NCBI GenBank assembly: GCA_020635205.1
Contig: JACKAE010000002.1
Span: forward strand, 868,001 to 932,000
From: Ignavibacteria bacterium
Lineage (GTDB): Bacteria > Bacteroidota > Ignavibacteria > OLB7
Length of the DNA stretch: 64,000 nt
Reading direction: 5' to 3'
A model generated the notes under the pieces. That model had not been told where the DNA came from and did not search any database. It saw only the letters and a program-made list of their open reading frames with translations. Position numbers and translations under genes: made by a program. Shown here piece by piece: positions 27,198 through 36,521 of this stretch (position 1 is its first letter; each line of letters opens with the position of its first letter).

Positions 27198-27505
27198 GCT
27201 GTGGAGGTAAGAAGAGGATAACGAGGTAATCACGAACTCCCACACCCCGATTGTGCTCTTTGAATAATTATTGAGATAATCATCCCCTCCCATTAACACC
27301 CCGATTCATCGGGGTGTTCTGGAGTCCCCGCTGAGAAAGAAACGGCCTCAAGCTGTTTTCTTGGGCGGTCTTCTCCCCACTAACTATACTCAAATAGCTC
27401 ACTGAACTCTGCCCGAAGTCTGAACTGCCAGCACTATCGAGCACCATAATAAAGAGTACCCGATTTTTCCCTTGTACAGATTCGCTGCATTGTGAAGACT
27501 TGAAT
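27198..27505. other. Intergenic region containing an 80-base dispersed repeat
   Basis: No gene is seen in this 308-base gap. It contains the hairpin-bearing repeat at 27291–27372. The final 100 bases should hold the promoter of the outer-membrane protein gene that starts at 27506. Confidence 0.5.
27291..27372. repeat. Hairpin-bearing dispersed repeat, copy A
   Basis: The segment begins CATTAACACC, includes a perfect 11-bp stem (AACACCCCGAT / ATCGGGGTGTT, 27295–27318, two-base loop), and ends near AAGCTGTTTTCTTG. A second copy at 46655–46735 shares CATTAACAC, CATCGGGGTGTTCTGGAG and AAGCTGTTTCTTG in the same order. The stem is intact only in this copy. Confidence 0.7.
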
Positions 27506-28342
27506 ATGATGAAACGTCAACTCTTGTCCGCAATTTCCAAGAACATGGGTCGAACAGAGGTCTTTCAGTCGGTTCTCCTCTCTACAGTCTTGTTCTGCGC
27601 ACTTGCTTTTGTCCCCCTCAATGCTCAAGACTATTCCACAATGAAGCCACTCGACGGCTATGATTTCCTCTCAGTAAGTGGGAGCCTTCTCCCCACCGTT
27701 GCCTCGATTGACCCCGGAGTAATACCTACACCAAACGAGTCCTTCCGTTTTGGGACACCTTCTGGTTCTGGGCACGAACTCGGGATCTCTTGGTCGAGAC
27801 TGTTGCCGAAGTTGTTTGTCAGAAGCTCCACAACATTTGATCTTCGGCTCTCTTGGTTGCGAATATCGCAAGAATTCTCCGCTCGAGGTAGGCTTGAAGA
27901 GCTTGGAGACAACGGCAAACTAATTGAGCGAGAAGTGAGGCAGACGACGGTGGGGAGTGGAGATGTGATTGCTCTCGGTGGACGATTCTCCTTCGATACA
28001 AGGCAGATGAAGCAAATGACCCCGACAATTATTGTTGGTGGGACAGTCGGACATATAGTAAATATCAAATATCAGACAACGTTTGACTCTGGAGCCAACA
28101 TTCCCGTCTCTGAGCTTGGACTTCCTCTCACCGGTCCAACACCTGATCGCCGCTACCTGTTCGGCGCACTCCACTTAGGCTTTGGCGGACGATTTAACTT
28201 CGGAGTTCCATCCCAATCTGTTGCCCTCGTTCCCGAAGTGGAGCTACAGATTCCAGTCACCTCGCTCCTTAAGGTGGCTGATTGGATCCCCTTTGGGATT
28301 CGGTTTGGACTCGCTTTGAGGGTGCCCCTTTCACCGTTGTGA
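27506..28342 (+). CDS. Outer-membrane beta-barrel-like protein
   Basis: The protein of about 278 residues has a signal peptide (FQSVLLSTVLFCALAF, cleavage after LNAQ). Many alternating amphipathic strands follow, typical of a porin-like outer-membrane barrel (for example FGGRFNFGVPSQSVALVPEV), and it ends in the hydrophobic strand FGLALRVPLSPL. The ATG at 27506 is preferred to the TTG at 27500. It directly precedes an OmpA-like protein that also begins with a barrel-like domain, so the two may be functionally linked. No substrate is suggested by the sequence. Confidence 0.78.
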   Translation: MMKRQLLSAISKNMGRTEVFQSVLLSTVLFCALAFVPLNAQDYSTMKPLDGYDFLSVSGSLLPTVASIDPGVIPTPNESFRFGTPSGSGHELGISWSRLLPKLFVRSSTTFDLRLSWLRISQEFSARGRLEELGDNGKLIEREVRQTTVGSGDVIALGGRFSFDTRQMKQMTPTIIVGGTVGHIVNIKYQTTFDSGANIPVSELGLPLTGPTPDRRYLFGALHLGFGGRFNFGVPSQSVALVPEVELQIPVTSLLKVADWIPFGIRFGLALRVPLSPL

Positions 28343-28435
28343 TTCTTTGACCTTACGGTGCTGAAGCTTACTACAAAGACTACCAAAAACTCTCAACGTA
28401 TTTCCTACTCGGCACTCGTTCGTATATTCTTCACT

Positions 28436-30478
28436 ATGGTATACAAGGGGAGATTTATACAACTAATCATTCTTCTCGCAGCAGTCCTGTTTGTGGGAAG
28501 TGCCGATCAGATGTTCGGTCAGTCAGGGGATAGTGACTCGACCAGCGGGCGATATGGGGGATTTGTTCACCTGAACTTGAACTTCCACCGAGCCGGCTTC
28601 AGCCGCCTTCCCGGTGTTCCTAACTGCTGCCGAGAGTTTACCGGTGGTTCTGGATTAGGCCTGACTGTTGGGGCGATCTACCAGCATCCTCTGGACGATC
28701 CACTCTACCTTGACTTTCGCCTCGCCTTCTCAACTCTCGGTGCTGAACTTGTAGAACCAGAGAGCACAACCGTGATTATCGGAGGAGAGGCTGTTGAGGG
28801 AACCTTCGAGCATCGGCTTGATGCAACCCTCACTGCCATTCTATTAGAACCCTCGCTCGGCTATCACTTGACGCCGAAGTTTGGTCTTCGTCTGGGTGTT
28901 GGGCTTGGGTATTTGCTGAGTGGAAGCTACGATCAACGAGAGGTGTTGGTGAAGCCAGAAGAGGTTGGGGTTTTCGAGAATAGCCGGAGGACACGAAACG
29001 AGTTCACAGGGGATATTCCCGATCTGAATCGACTTTTAGTCTCGGCACATATCGGGCTTGGCTATGATCTTCCGCTGAATAGTCATGGAACTCTCTTGGC
29101 AACCCCCGAACTTCAGTATAGTCGTGGGTTCTCTCCAATCTTGAAGGATTCAAGTTGGTCGGTCGATCAGTTGCGAGTTGGAGTGGCGATTACCTTCGGG
29201 GCCGAACGTAAGGAACCGGAGCTTCCACCAATTGTGAGCCTTCTACCGCCGCTTGACACTCCGGTTGAGACGCCGATTCGATCCGAACCTCTCCGCGCTC
29301 AAGTAACAGCCGTTGGCGTAAACGAGGATGGAGTTGAGGAGGAGAAGGCCACGCTTCGCGTAGAAGAGTTTATCTCGACAAATATGCGCCCACTACTGAA
29401 CTACGTATTTTTCGATGAGGGTGAAGGGACAATTCCACCACGCTATACGCGGCTTGGCGGGAGAGAGAAGGAGAAGTTCAGAGTAGAGGGGTTGCATAAC
29501 ATCCCTACACTCCCAACGTATCACCACCTGTTGAACATTGTTGGGAAGAGAATGCAGGAATTCCCCGAGGCAACCCTTCGGATTGTGGGGTGCAACGATG
29601 GGTTGGCTGAAAAAGCTGAGGGAGGACTCAACCTCTCAAGAGAGAGAGCCGAGGCAGTCTTCAGCTACCTTCAGTCTGTTTGGGGGATCGACTCATCGCG
29701 ACTTACGATTGAAACTCGAAATTTGCCGAGCAAACCTTCCAACATGGAGGTAGCAGATGGTGTGGTAGAGAACCGTCGGGCGGAACTTTACAGTGATACG
29801 TGGGAGGTTCTCGCTCCGGTGATTACCGACGATACACTCCGCGTGACAAATCCACCGGTGATTCGATTTAGACCCGAAGCTGAGAGCCAATCACCGATCA
29901 GTGGCTATAACTTGAATGTGTTGCAAGGTGAAGATCTGTTGAAAGCATTTCGTGGTTCTCCCGGATTAGTTGACGAGATCGACTGGGATTTACAGGAAGA
30001 TCAAACTTCTGTTCCCCGTACCGAAGAGCCAATCACCTATCAACTCGAAGTTCGAGATCAAGCTGGAAATGCTGTGCGAACAACGCTCGACTCGTTGCCT
30101 GTAGAACAGATCACGATCAGCAAAAAACGACGCGAGCGGATTGCCGACAAGTATATCGACCGCTATAGTCTGATCCTCTTCGACTTCGATCAAGCAGCGT
30201 TCAACGAGGCAAACGACCGGATTGGAGCCTTCATCAAGGAACGAATTCGTGAGGGGGCTACGGTGACAATCACCGGCTATACCGATAGGATCGGTGAGGA
30301 AGAGTATAACCTTCGTCTTTCACAACGGCGTGCAAACCAGACAGCAAAAGAACTTGAAACAGAAGGGGCAGAAGTCTCAGGAGTTGGAGAGAGTATAGAA
30401 CTGCACGAGAACGATCTTCCCGAGGGACGGTTCTACTCCCGCACAGTAACGATAGTTGTAGAAACGCCGGTTGAGTAG
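28436..30478 (+). CDS. Outer-membrane protein with N-terminal barrel and OmpA-like C-terminal domain
   Basis: From ATG 28436 the protein is 680 residues; an upstream GTG at 28358 is possible but would bury the signal peptide (FIQLIILLAAVLFVGSADQMFGQ). The first ~280 residues are barrel-like (FGLRLGVGLGYLLSG). A central OmpA-like segment contains LLNYVFFDEGEGTIPP and LSRERAEAVFSYLQ. The C-terminus is a second OmpA-like peptidoglycan-binding domain (ILFDFDQAAFN, TGYTDRIGEEEYNLRLSQRR), with the Asp and Arg positions that bind diaminopimelate in the family. It probably anchors the outer membrane to the cell wall. Two OmpA-like modules in one chain are less common than one. Confidence 0.88.
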   Translation: MVYKGRFIQLIILLAAVLFVGSADQMFGQSGDSDSTSGRYGGFVHLNLNFHRAGFSRLPGVPNCCREFTGGSGLGLTVGAIYQHPLDDPLYLDFRLAFSTLGAELVEPESTTVIIGGEAVEGTFEHRLDATLTAILLEPSLGYHLTPKFGLRLGVGLGYLLSGSYDQREVLVKPEEVGVFENSRRTRNEFTGDIPDLNRLLVSAHIGLGYDLPLNSHGTLLATPELQYSRGFSPILKDSSWSVDQLRVGVAITFGAERKEPELPPIVSLLPPLDTPVETPIRSEPLRAQVTAVGVNEDGVEEEKATLRVEEFISTNMRPLLNYVFFDEGEGTIPPRYTRLGGREKEKFRVEGLHNIPTLPTYHHLLNIVGKRMQEFPEATLRIVGCNDGLAEKAEGGLNLSRERAEAVFSYLQSVWGIDSSRLTIETRNLPSKPSNMEVADGVVENRRAELYSDTWEVLAPVITDDTLRVTNPPVIRFRPEAESQSPISGYNLNVLQGEDLLKAFRGSPGLVDEIDWDLQEDQTSVPRTEEPITYQLEVRDQAGNAVRTTLDSLPVEQITISKKRRERIADKYIDRYSLILFDFDQAAFNEANDRIGAFIKERIREGATVTITGYTDRIGEEEYNLRLSQRRANQTAKELETEGAEVSGVGESIELHENDLPEGRFYSRTVTIVVETPVE

Positions 30479-31014
30479 AGTTTGTGGAATTCAAAATTCA
30501 AAAGTAAAAATTCAAAAGGTAGAGCCGTTGAGAAGATAGATCGGATCGGTCAGATGTAATAGACACTCTCATTAACCCCAGACTTGCAGTCTGAGAGAGA
30601 CTTTACAAGATCCGTTTCTTGTGGAGTGATTCTCTGTGAGTATATAGGATCATATTTGATTCTGGAAGACGTATATCAGCAACGCCACTTCTGTCACTCT
30701 GAATAAAGCGAAGCGGAATGAAGAGTCTCGCAGGAATACTATAGAGATACGGTATTGCTCTTCTGAGCGAGTGAGATTACCTCTGGTGCTATCTTCGGCG
30801 GTCTTTGGAACCCATCAGAATGACAGACTTGGAGGATTGATACGATCAATAGCTTCCTTACTTGAAAATGGTAGATGATGGACTCTCAACTCTATGAACT
30901 CCCCTCACGATTAAGCCGATTCGTTACACAAAAGAGGTTTCAATCTCTTGTCCTCAACTGAAAGGGAGGGCATCTTTCCGCCTTTAATTTTCACGTCACG
31001 TAATCAAGAATGAG
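30479..31014. other. Intergenic region, no gene seen
   Basis: This 536-base gap contains one dispersed ATTCAAAA repeat at its start and otherwise no open frame with coding character. I see no tRNA, riboswitch or terminator structure. The promoter for the oxidoreductase gene should lie in its last 100 bases. Confidence 0.5.
30487..30518. repeat. Dispersed ATTCAAAA-type intergenic repeat, copy 4
   Basis: This copy reads GAATTCAAAATTCAAAAG followed by TAAAAATTCAAAAG, almost identical to the copy at 4521. It starts nine bases after the stop codon of the OmpA-like gene. Confidence 0.55.
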
Positions 31015-32022
31015 ATGAGCGATATACGTCTCGGTGTTGTTGGTGCAGGGAAACTTGGAGCCATTCACGTCAGGCTGGCGAAAGAGACTCCGAATGCTGA
31101 ATTTGTTGGACTGTACGATCTCGACGCAGAGCGTGCCGCGCACGTTGCGGGTGAATATGGAACCAAGGCATTTAATTCAGTTGCTGAATTGATTGACTCT
31201 GTAGATGCGTGTTGCATCGTAACTCCAACAACTACTCACCACCAAATTGCGCTGCAATGTTTGGAAGCTGGGGTTCACGCTTTTATTGAGAAGCCAATAG
31301 CAGCTACCGTTGAAGAGGCTGAGGAGATCAGTCGTCTTGCCGAAGATCGAGGACTTGTCTTACAGGTTGGGCACGTAGAGCGATTCAATCCAGCCTTCCT
31401 CACGCTGGGGGAGAGCCGCCCCGATCCTCTCTTCATCGAAGCACATCGTCTGGCGCAGTTTTCACCCCGCGCCTCAGATGTTGCCGTTGTTCTCGACCTG
31501 ATGATTCACGACATCGATTTAGTGTTGGCATTGAACCGGGGAGAGGAGCCGACCGAAATTCGGGCGAGTGGCGTTGCCGTTGTTAGCGACGAGATTGACA
31601 TTGCAAACGCTCGACTCGAGTTCGCCAACGGTTGCACCGCGAACTTAACGGCAAGCCGCATCTCGCGTAACCCAATGCGGAAGATGAGACTCTTCGCTCG
31701 TGATTCCTATATCTCGCTCGACTTTGCCGCTCCATCTCTTGAGTTCTTTTCGATCAGCGACCAAGGGAGTGAAGGGGCGCAGGATGGATCGTTGATGTTG
31801 GGGGCAATAGAACAAGGCTCTCGCGTTCGCTCGGTTCGCTACGGCAAACCGGAAGTGAAGGGGATCAACGCTATTGCCGAGGAGTTGAGACTTTTTGTTG
31901 AAACCATTAGAATGGGTGGTCTCGCTGCGGTTACTGCCCGTGAGGGAACTTCAGCACTCCGCGTGGCAACAATGATCCTTGAAGACATCGCCCGATCGCA
32001 GCCAAAGATAGACGTAGCTTGA
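31015..32022 (+). CDS. Gfo/Idh/MocA-family NAD(P)-dependent oxidoreductase
   Basis: The 335-residue protein begins with a Rossmann fold (LGVVGAGKLGAIHVRLA) and has the family's EKPIA motif (FIEKPIAATVEEAEE), containing the catalytic Lys of the Lys/Asp/His set, followed by LQVGHVERFNPA. A later DLMIHDIDLVLAL segment supplies the usual Asp and His. Family members act on sugars and sugar nucleotides; the VGHVERFNPA form resembles UDP-GlcNAc 3-dehydrogenase-like enzymes, but the substrate is not certain. It overlaps the alternative TTG start of the CCA-adding enzyme, so the two genes are probably translationally linked. Confidence 0.9.
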   Translation: MSDIRLGVVGAGKLGAIHVRLAKETPNAEFVGLYDLDAERAAHVAGEYGTKAFNSVAELIDSVDACCIVTPTTTHHQIALQCLEAGVHAFIEKPIAATVEEAEEISRLAEDRGLVLQVGHVERFNPAFLTLGESRPDPLFIEAHRLAQFSPRASDVAVVLDLMIHDIDLVLALNRGEEPTEIRASGVAVVSDEIDIANARLEFANGCTANLTASRISRNPMRKMRLFARDSYISLDFAAPSLEFFSISDQGSEGAQDGSLMLGAIEQGSRVRSVRYGKPEVKGINAIAEELRLFVETIRMGGLAAVTAREGTSALRVATMILEDIARSQPKIDVA

Positions 32023-32033
32023 TTGACGAAAGA

Positions 32034-33449
32034 ATGAGTGATAGCAGAGAACAGATAGAACTAAACGATCCGATCCTCTTCGCTTTGGCTGACATTGCGG
32101 TAGAGCATAATATTCATGCTTGGCTTGTTGGTGGATACGTTCGCGATCACCTGCTCGGGGTGAACGTAAACGACATCGACGTTACTGTTGAGGGGAGTGG
32201 AGTAGAGTTTGCGAAGATTGTGGCCAAAGAGTTTAACTCACACCCGGTGATCTACGAACGATTCGGCACGGCACTTGTTCCGGTTGGCGACTACCACTTA
32301 GAGTTTGTTGGGACGCGAAAGGAAGAGTATGTAGCCGATTCACGAAAGCCGATTGTGACTGAGGGAAAACTTGAGGATGACCTGCGGCGGCGTGACTTCA
32401 CCGTTAACGCACTTGCAGTGAGCCTTGGTGGAGATCGTCGTGGCGAAATTGTTGACCTCTTCAACGGACTTGGCGACCTGGAGCGGAATATTCTTCGCAC
32501 ACCACTCGATCCTGAGACGACGTATGCAGATGACCCACTCCGAATGATGCGGGCTGCCCGCTTTGCTGCTCAGCTTCAGTTTAAACTTGAGAAGTCATCA
32601 TTCAAGGCGATCAGCAAGATGCGGGAGAGAATCGAGATTATCTCGCAAGAGAGAATCAGCGATGAGTTTCTGAAAACGTTAGCTGCTCCCAAGCCGAGCG
32701 TTGGCTTGATGATTCTTTTCGAGTCGGGGTTATTGGAACTTGTTTTCCCCGAACTTCACGCTCTGGCCGGTGTCGACCTTGTAAAAGCCGAAGGGCGCAG
32801 TTACGGCCACAAAGATGTCTTCCGCCACACTCTTCAAGTTGTAGACAACATCGCCGAAGTTACTACGAACGTTTGGCTCCGCTTTGCTGCCTTGATGCAC
32901 GACGTGGCGAAACCACGAACGAAACGATTCCACGAAGGGACTGGTTGGACTTTCCACGGGCATGAAGAGGTTGGGGCACGTTGGCAGAAGCGGATATTCA
33001 GTCGGATGAAGCTTCCGAACAAAGCGCGTGACTACGTTGCCAAGCTCGTCCGCCTCCACCACCGCCCAATGGCTCTGGTGGACGAAGAGGTAACCGACTC
33101 AGCAATTCGTCGCTTGGTTGTGGATGCTGGTGAGGAGTTGCACGATCTCTTCATCCTCTGCCGTGCCGACATCACAAGTAAGAATCAGTCGAAAGTTCAA
33201 CGCTACCTTGCCAACTACGATCACGTTGTTGAGCGGATTAAGGAGGTCGAGGAGAAGGATCGTCTGCGCGCGTTTCAGTCGCCAGTTCGGGGGGAAGAGA
33301 TCATGGAAATCTGTGGCATTCCTCCATCGAAGCGTGTTGGCCTGTTGAAGAGCGCAATTGAAGAAGCAATCTTAGATGGACGCATCCCGAACGAATACGA
33401 GGCGGCAAAAGCCTTCTTAATGGAAATTAAGGATCGAGAAGATATTTGA
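32034..33449 (+). CDS. cca: CCA-adding tRNA nucleotidyltransferase with HD domain
   Basis: The nucleotidyltransferase head has GGYVRDHLLG and the metal-binding Asp pair in NDIDVTVEG, then RRRDFTVNA and the DPLRMMRAARFAA motif typical of class II tRNA nucleotidyltransferases and poly(A) polymerases. The C-terminal half is an HD phosphohydrolase-type domain (HTLQVVDNI, ALMHDVAKP, GHEEVGA). The length of 471 residues fits HD-type CCA-adding enzymes. It repairs or adds the tRNA 3' CCA. The ATG at 32034, with GAAAG just upstream, is preferred; a TTG at 32019 would overlap the previous stop codon. Confidence 0.9.
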   Translation: MSDSREQIELNDPILFALADIAVEHNIHAWLVGGYVRDHLLGVNVNDIDVTVEGSGVEFAKIVAKEFNSHPVIYERFGTALVPVGDYHLEFVGTRKEEYVADSRKPIVTEGKLEDDLRRRDFTVNALAVSLGGDRRGEIVDLFNGLGDLERNILRTPLDPETTYADDPLRMMRAARFAAQLQFKLEKSSFKAISKMRERIEIISQERISDEFLKTLAAPKPSVGLMILFESGLLELVFPELHALAGVDLVKAEGRSYGHKDVFRHTLQVVDNIAEVTTNVWLRFAALMHDVAKPRTKRFHEGTGWTFHGHEEVGARWQKRIFSRMKLPNKARDYVAKLVRLHHRPMALVDEEVTDSAIRRLVVDAGEELHDLFILCRADITSKNQSKVQRYLANYDHVVERIKEVEEKDRLRAFQSPVRGEEIMEICGIPPSKRVGLLKSAIEEAILDGRIPNEYEAAKAFLMEIKDREDI

Positions 33450-33596
33450 TCGGTTCGAGGGAACAGCTTCATTCTCTTTGTGGCGACACATTATTGGTTC
33501 ACTTTTCTGTTTCAGAGAAATAGTATTGAAACATTTAGGGGAGATAATCTGTTCTCCTGCATCTGGTACTTGTATCCTAACGAGAGGTTCGCTCTA

Positions 33597-34256
33597 ATGT
33601 CGAGAAAGTTAATCGAGAGCAGCGTGGGTCGGCTGAGTGGTTCGCAGCGCATTGTTTTAGAATATCTACTCCAGTCTTCACGGAGATCGGGAAAAACACC
33701 AACTCTTCAAGAAATTGTTCGGAGATTTAATCTCGAACATCAAGCCTCTGGGTCGAACTATCTCACTGCACTTGAATCAGCAGGATACATCACCAAAACT
33801 CCAGCCGACGACCAGCGCAACTCTATAATCGAACTCACCGAGAAAGCCTATCAACTGAGGAAGCCTCTCTGGTTTTTTCGGGGTGAGATAGCGGCTGGAA
33901 ACGTTAACGAGAATGCAGACTATCGGGAGTTTCTCGTTGACGATGTTGCCGATATTTGTCCTGAGGCTCGCGAGGGAGATTATTTCCTCCGCATCACTGG
34001 CGACAGCATGGTTGACGCCGGAATTCAGCCCGGCCAACTTGCCCTAATGCGTCCCGGAGTTCCGCCGAAGCAGGGGGCAATATGTGCGATCTGGGTTGAG
34101 GGGGAGGGGGGAACGCTGAAGCACCTCTACGTTGAGGGTGAAATTGCCAGACTTGTCCCTGCCAACAGCAACTACAGTGAAATGGAGTATCCCGTTGAGA
34201 GTATCAACGTTCAGGGAGTGTTGATTGCCACAATCAACGTGACTTCATTTAAGTGA
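33597..34256 (+). CDS. LexA-like repressor with intact self-cleavage apparatus (LexA paralog 1)
   Basis: The 219-residue protein has an N-terminal winged-helix DNA-binding domain (SGKTPTLQEIVRRFN) and an S24 peptidase domain. All catalytic elements are present: the cleavage bond Ala100–Gly101 in GEIAAGN, Ser137 in TGDSM and Lys175 in GTLKHL. It should therefore self-cleave like LexA when activated by RecA filaments. The ATG at 33597 is preferred over the far-upstream GTG at 33480, whose extra 39 residues lack domain similarity. No SOS-type palindrome was found upstream by eye. Two more LexA-like genes follow within 4 kb. Confidence 0.88.
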   Translation: MSRKLIESSVGRLSGSQRIVLEYLLQSSRRSGKTPTLQEIVRRFNLEHQASGSNYLTALESAGYITKTPADDQRNSIIELTEKAYQLRKPLWFFRGEIAAGNVNENADYREFLVDDVADICPEAREGDYFLRITGDSMVDAGIQPGQLALMRPGVPPKQGAICAIWVEGEGGTLKHLYVEGEIARLVPANSNYSEMEYPVESINVQGVLIATINVTSFK

Positions 34257-34441
34257 GGCTGTTTGTATTGCGCAGATATTCTTCTCTCAGGCATCTCTCT
34301 TCTGTTATCCTTCTATAACACGTTGCCCGGTGCAGAGGATGTTTCTAAATTTCCTCTTGCACAGTCTCAGTGTGGCTCCTCCAGACAGAAGCAAAACTCC
34401 TAATAGAATCGAGCAGTGCCAAACAGAGCAGCATCGTTCCT

Positions 34442-35119
34442 ATGCGCCATGATCTCGGGACATCTCAGGGAAAGAACAGGTCTTCAGACCTTACTCCCAC
34501 TCAACGGGAAGTTCTCGATTGCATAGTTAAGCACTTCGAGGAGGAACAGGTAGTTCCCGATGTCTCGGTCATTCTCCAGCAGACAGGAAAGAAGTCTCGC
34601 ACGAATCTCTACAGAATCCTTCGGCAGCTTTCAGAGAAAGGATATATCGAGTTGGGGAAAGGGGAGAGTGGAGTCAGGCTGCGGTACAAGCTGACGAAGC
34701 GCGCCCGATTGAAGGGGGAGAAGTCGTGGCCATTACTCGGCGTGATTCCTGCCGGCCCTATTCAGAGTGCTTCCAACATGCAGCACGACGTGATCTCCAA
34801 CCTCGCCGACATCATTCCCGACATGGAAGGTTCCGACCGAGTGATCCGAGTGACGGGGAACTGGATGAAGGGGAGAGGTATTCTCGCTGGAGACTTTGTT
34901 GTGATAAGTCCGCTGCGCGACTACCAACCGCGCGATATCTGTGTGGTCAGTCGATCCGGCTCACCTGAGATTATTCTCGCCCAAGTTCGCCAGCTTCGAT
35001 CGACAACAGTCCTCACATTCGATTCAGAAGAGCACAGCGCAAAGACATTCCGAACTGAAGAAGTTATCGTTCACGGAGTTGTTACTGCACACATCTCACT
35101 TACGTCGTTTGTTCTCTGA
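34442..35119 (+). CDS. LexA-like protein lacking the Ser/Lys catalytic dyad (LexA paralog 2)
   Basis: The 225-residue protein has the same layout as the gene before it: a winged-helix N-terminus (LTPTQREVLDCIVKHFEE) and an S24-like domain. The scissile-type bond is kept (Ala104–Gly105 in GVIPAGP). The catalytic serine position is Trp141 (VTGNWM in place of GDSM), and the lysine position is Gln181 (ILAQVRQ). It cannot cleave itself by the LexA mechanism. It could form a permanent repressor, compete with or heterodimerise with paralog 1, or be cut in trans by paralog 1 because its bond is retained. The ATG at 34442 is preferred to the track-length start at 34370. Confidence 0.85.
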   Translation: MRHDLGTSQGKNRSSDLTPTQREVLDCIVKHFEEEQVVPDVSVILQQTGKKSRTNLYRILRQLSEKGYIELGKGESGVRLRYKLTKRARLKGEKSWPLLGVIPAGPIQSASNMQHDVISNLADIIPDMEGSDRVIRVTGNWMKGRGILAGDFVVISPLRDYQPRDICVVSRSGSPEIILAQVRQLRSTTVLTFDSEEHSAKTFRTEEVIVHGVVTAHISLTSFVL

Positions 35120-35164
35120 CGATCTCTAAATGCTCTACGGCTCTATGTGCTTCACGGCTCTCCA

Positions 35165-35372
35165 TGGGGTGGGGTGCAGCCTACGGCTTTCCCCACGGCC
35201 ACATAGGAGTGCTCCCTTCGGGAGCTGCTCGATATTAGTGCTCCTCTATAGAACTCACGCTGTCTGAACTGATACGCATCAATGGGATGCCAATCCCCAG
35301 AAGACAAGTGCAAGCAACAGGCTGCCCCGAAGGGGCTACCGATATCTGGCCGGGGATGCCAATCCCCGGAAA
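35165..35372 (-). repeat. Hairpin-rich repeat fragments, inverted relative to the 44-kb array
   Basis: Two pieces match the reverse complement of the 44-kb array unit. The segment 35168–35235 contains GTGCAGCCTACGGCTTTCCC, CCACGGCC and GTGCTCCCTTCGGGAGC. The segment 35306–35372 contains CAAGTGCAAGCAACAGGCTG, CCCCGAAGGGGCTACCGAT and CCGGGGATGCCAATCCCCGG. Their order and spacing agree with the array, so they share an origin. Confidence 0.8.
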
Positions 35373-35882
35373 CCTAAAGCTCGAAGCCAAAGCCGATTTC
35401 TCAAGTCGATGCTTCTATATATTCACGTAGCTTCTCTCATAGATCGATTCTTCATTCCAGCCTCTTCAGCTTTTGATAGTACATTCCTCTCGAGAGTCTC
35501 AGCGTGACAATTCAAGAAATATCCTGCTGTACAACCTCACCCAAAAAATAGTCCAACTTCCCTCGCATATGTGGATAACTTCATCGGTTTGCGTAGAGAA
35601 GAGGGGGAGAGTACTTTCATCCCCCACAATTCACCACACCTTCCCTCCAGCCTGCTATTGTTTGTCGAACACAAAAAACGGATCAGCACCTTTACAAGGG
35701 CTACCCGTAAGAGAGGATGATCTTTTCACGTATAACCTAATTCACGTTTCCTGAAGAACGCATACAGCTGCACCTGCGAGAAACAATTGATCCGCCCTCT
35801 CTTCTACTGTATTATGCAGATGGAAAGTATGGGAGTTCTGCCATCAATTATTCGTCCCTCAATCCCACGCTTCAAATTTCAC

Positions 35883-35975
35883 GAGACAGTCTCGTTGGCA
35901 GTCGGCAATAGATAAAGACAGCAGTGGTGCGCCTCTCTCGCGGCATATGCTACCGACTGCCAACAAGGTTGTCTC
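35883..35975. promoter_or_regulatory. 23-bp imperfect inverted repeat upstream of the EVE gene
   Basis: The arms 35883–35905 and 35953–35975 are complementary at 20 of 23 positions, including an exact 12-base GTTGGCAGTCGG and an exact GAGACA end. They are separated by 47 bases. The right arm ends 26 bases before the EVE start codon. It could be a structured mRNA leader, an operator for one of the LexA-like proteins, or the ends of a very small mobile element. Confidence 0.6.
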
Positions 35976-36001
35976 TCTAACATCAATCACAGTAGTTGCT
36001 C

Positions 36002-36499
36002 ATGCGTCGATGGTTGTTCACAACGAGCGCAGCACGATACTCCATTAACGATCTCCGTTGTGACGGTGTGATCTCGTGGGAGAGTGGAGATGATCCTGAG
36101 TCGCGCCGCTACATTCGGGAGTCTATGACTCCCGGAGATTTAGCCTTCCTTCTCCACCTCGACTCTGGCAACCTTGATGGGAGAGATATAGGGCTTGCTG
36201 GTATCCTCCAAATCTGTTCCGATCCATACGCTGACGCGCTCACTGTTCGTACAGAGGAGAGGGGAGTGCCGACTTACGATAACCGTGAGGGATCGTATTT
36301 CATCGACGTTAAGTTTGTCCGGCAATTCAGCTCACTGATACTCTCGAGTGAACTCTACAAGCAGACCGAACTGGCAGACTGTCTGCGATGGTTTCAGTTA
36401 GATGCTTCGATAGTCCGTCCAGTTACGGAGAGAGAGTGGGAGAATATCCAGATGCTCCGTCCACTCGACAGACTATACTCAAGTCCATCAATCTCATGA
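36002..36499 (+). CDS. EVE-domain protein (PUA-like fold, modified-base recognition family)
   Basis: The 165-residue protein matches the EVE domain end to end. MRRWLFTTSAARYSINDL is the first strand region, CDGVISWESGDD and RRYIRESMTPGDLAFLLH form the core, VKFVRQFSSLILSSEL follows, and SIVRPVTEREWENI is the typical C-terminal signature. EVE proteins resemble YTH and PUA readers and are associated with modified nucleobases and, in some cases, restriction-like defence. No partner nuclease is fused here. The ATG at 36002 is preferred to the TTG at 35996. It is followed after 22 bases by the redoxin-like gene and lies inside the LexA-paralog cluster. Confidence 0.85.
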   Translation: MRRWLFTTSAARYSINDLRCDGVISWESGDDPESRRYIRESMTPGDLAFLLHLDSGNLDGRDIGLAGILQICSDPYADALTVRTEERGVPTYDNREGSYFIDVKFVRQFSSLILSSELYKQTELADCLRWFQLDASIVRPVTEREWENIQMLRPLDRLYSSPSIS

Positions 36500-36521
36500 A
36501 ACACGTTCAAGTTGAATTGCT

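Larger units (their letters stand above)
35120..36001. other. Large intergenic region with hairpin repeats and an inverted repeat
   Basis: No gene with coding character was found in these 882 bases. The left part holds inverted copies of the hairpin-rich array seen at 44 kb (35165–35372). The right end holds a 23-bp imperfect inverted repeat directly before the EVE gene. The middle is AT-rich and unstructured by eye. Confidence 0.5.

Noticed and set aside
35160..35372. A possible CRISPR array from repeated palindromes at 35 kb
   Set aside because: Repeats are not of constant length, spacers are not unique, and the same palindromes recur in the 44-kb tandem array; no cas gene is visible.
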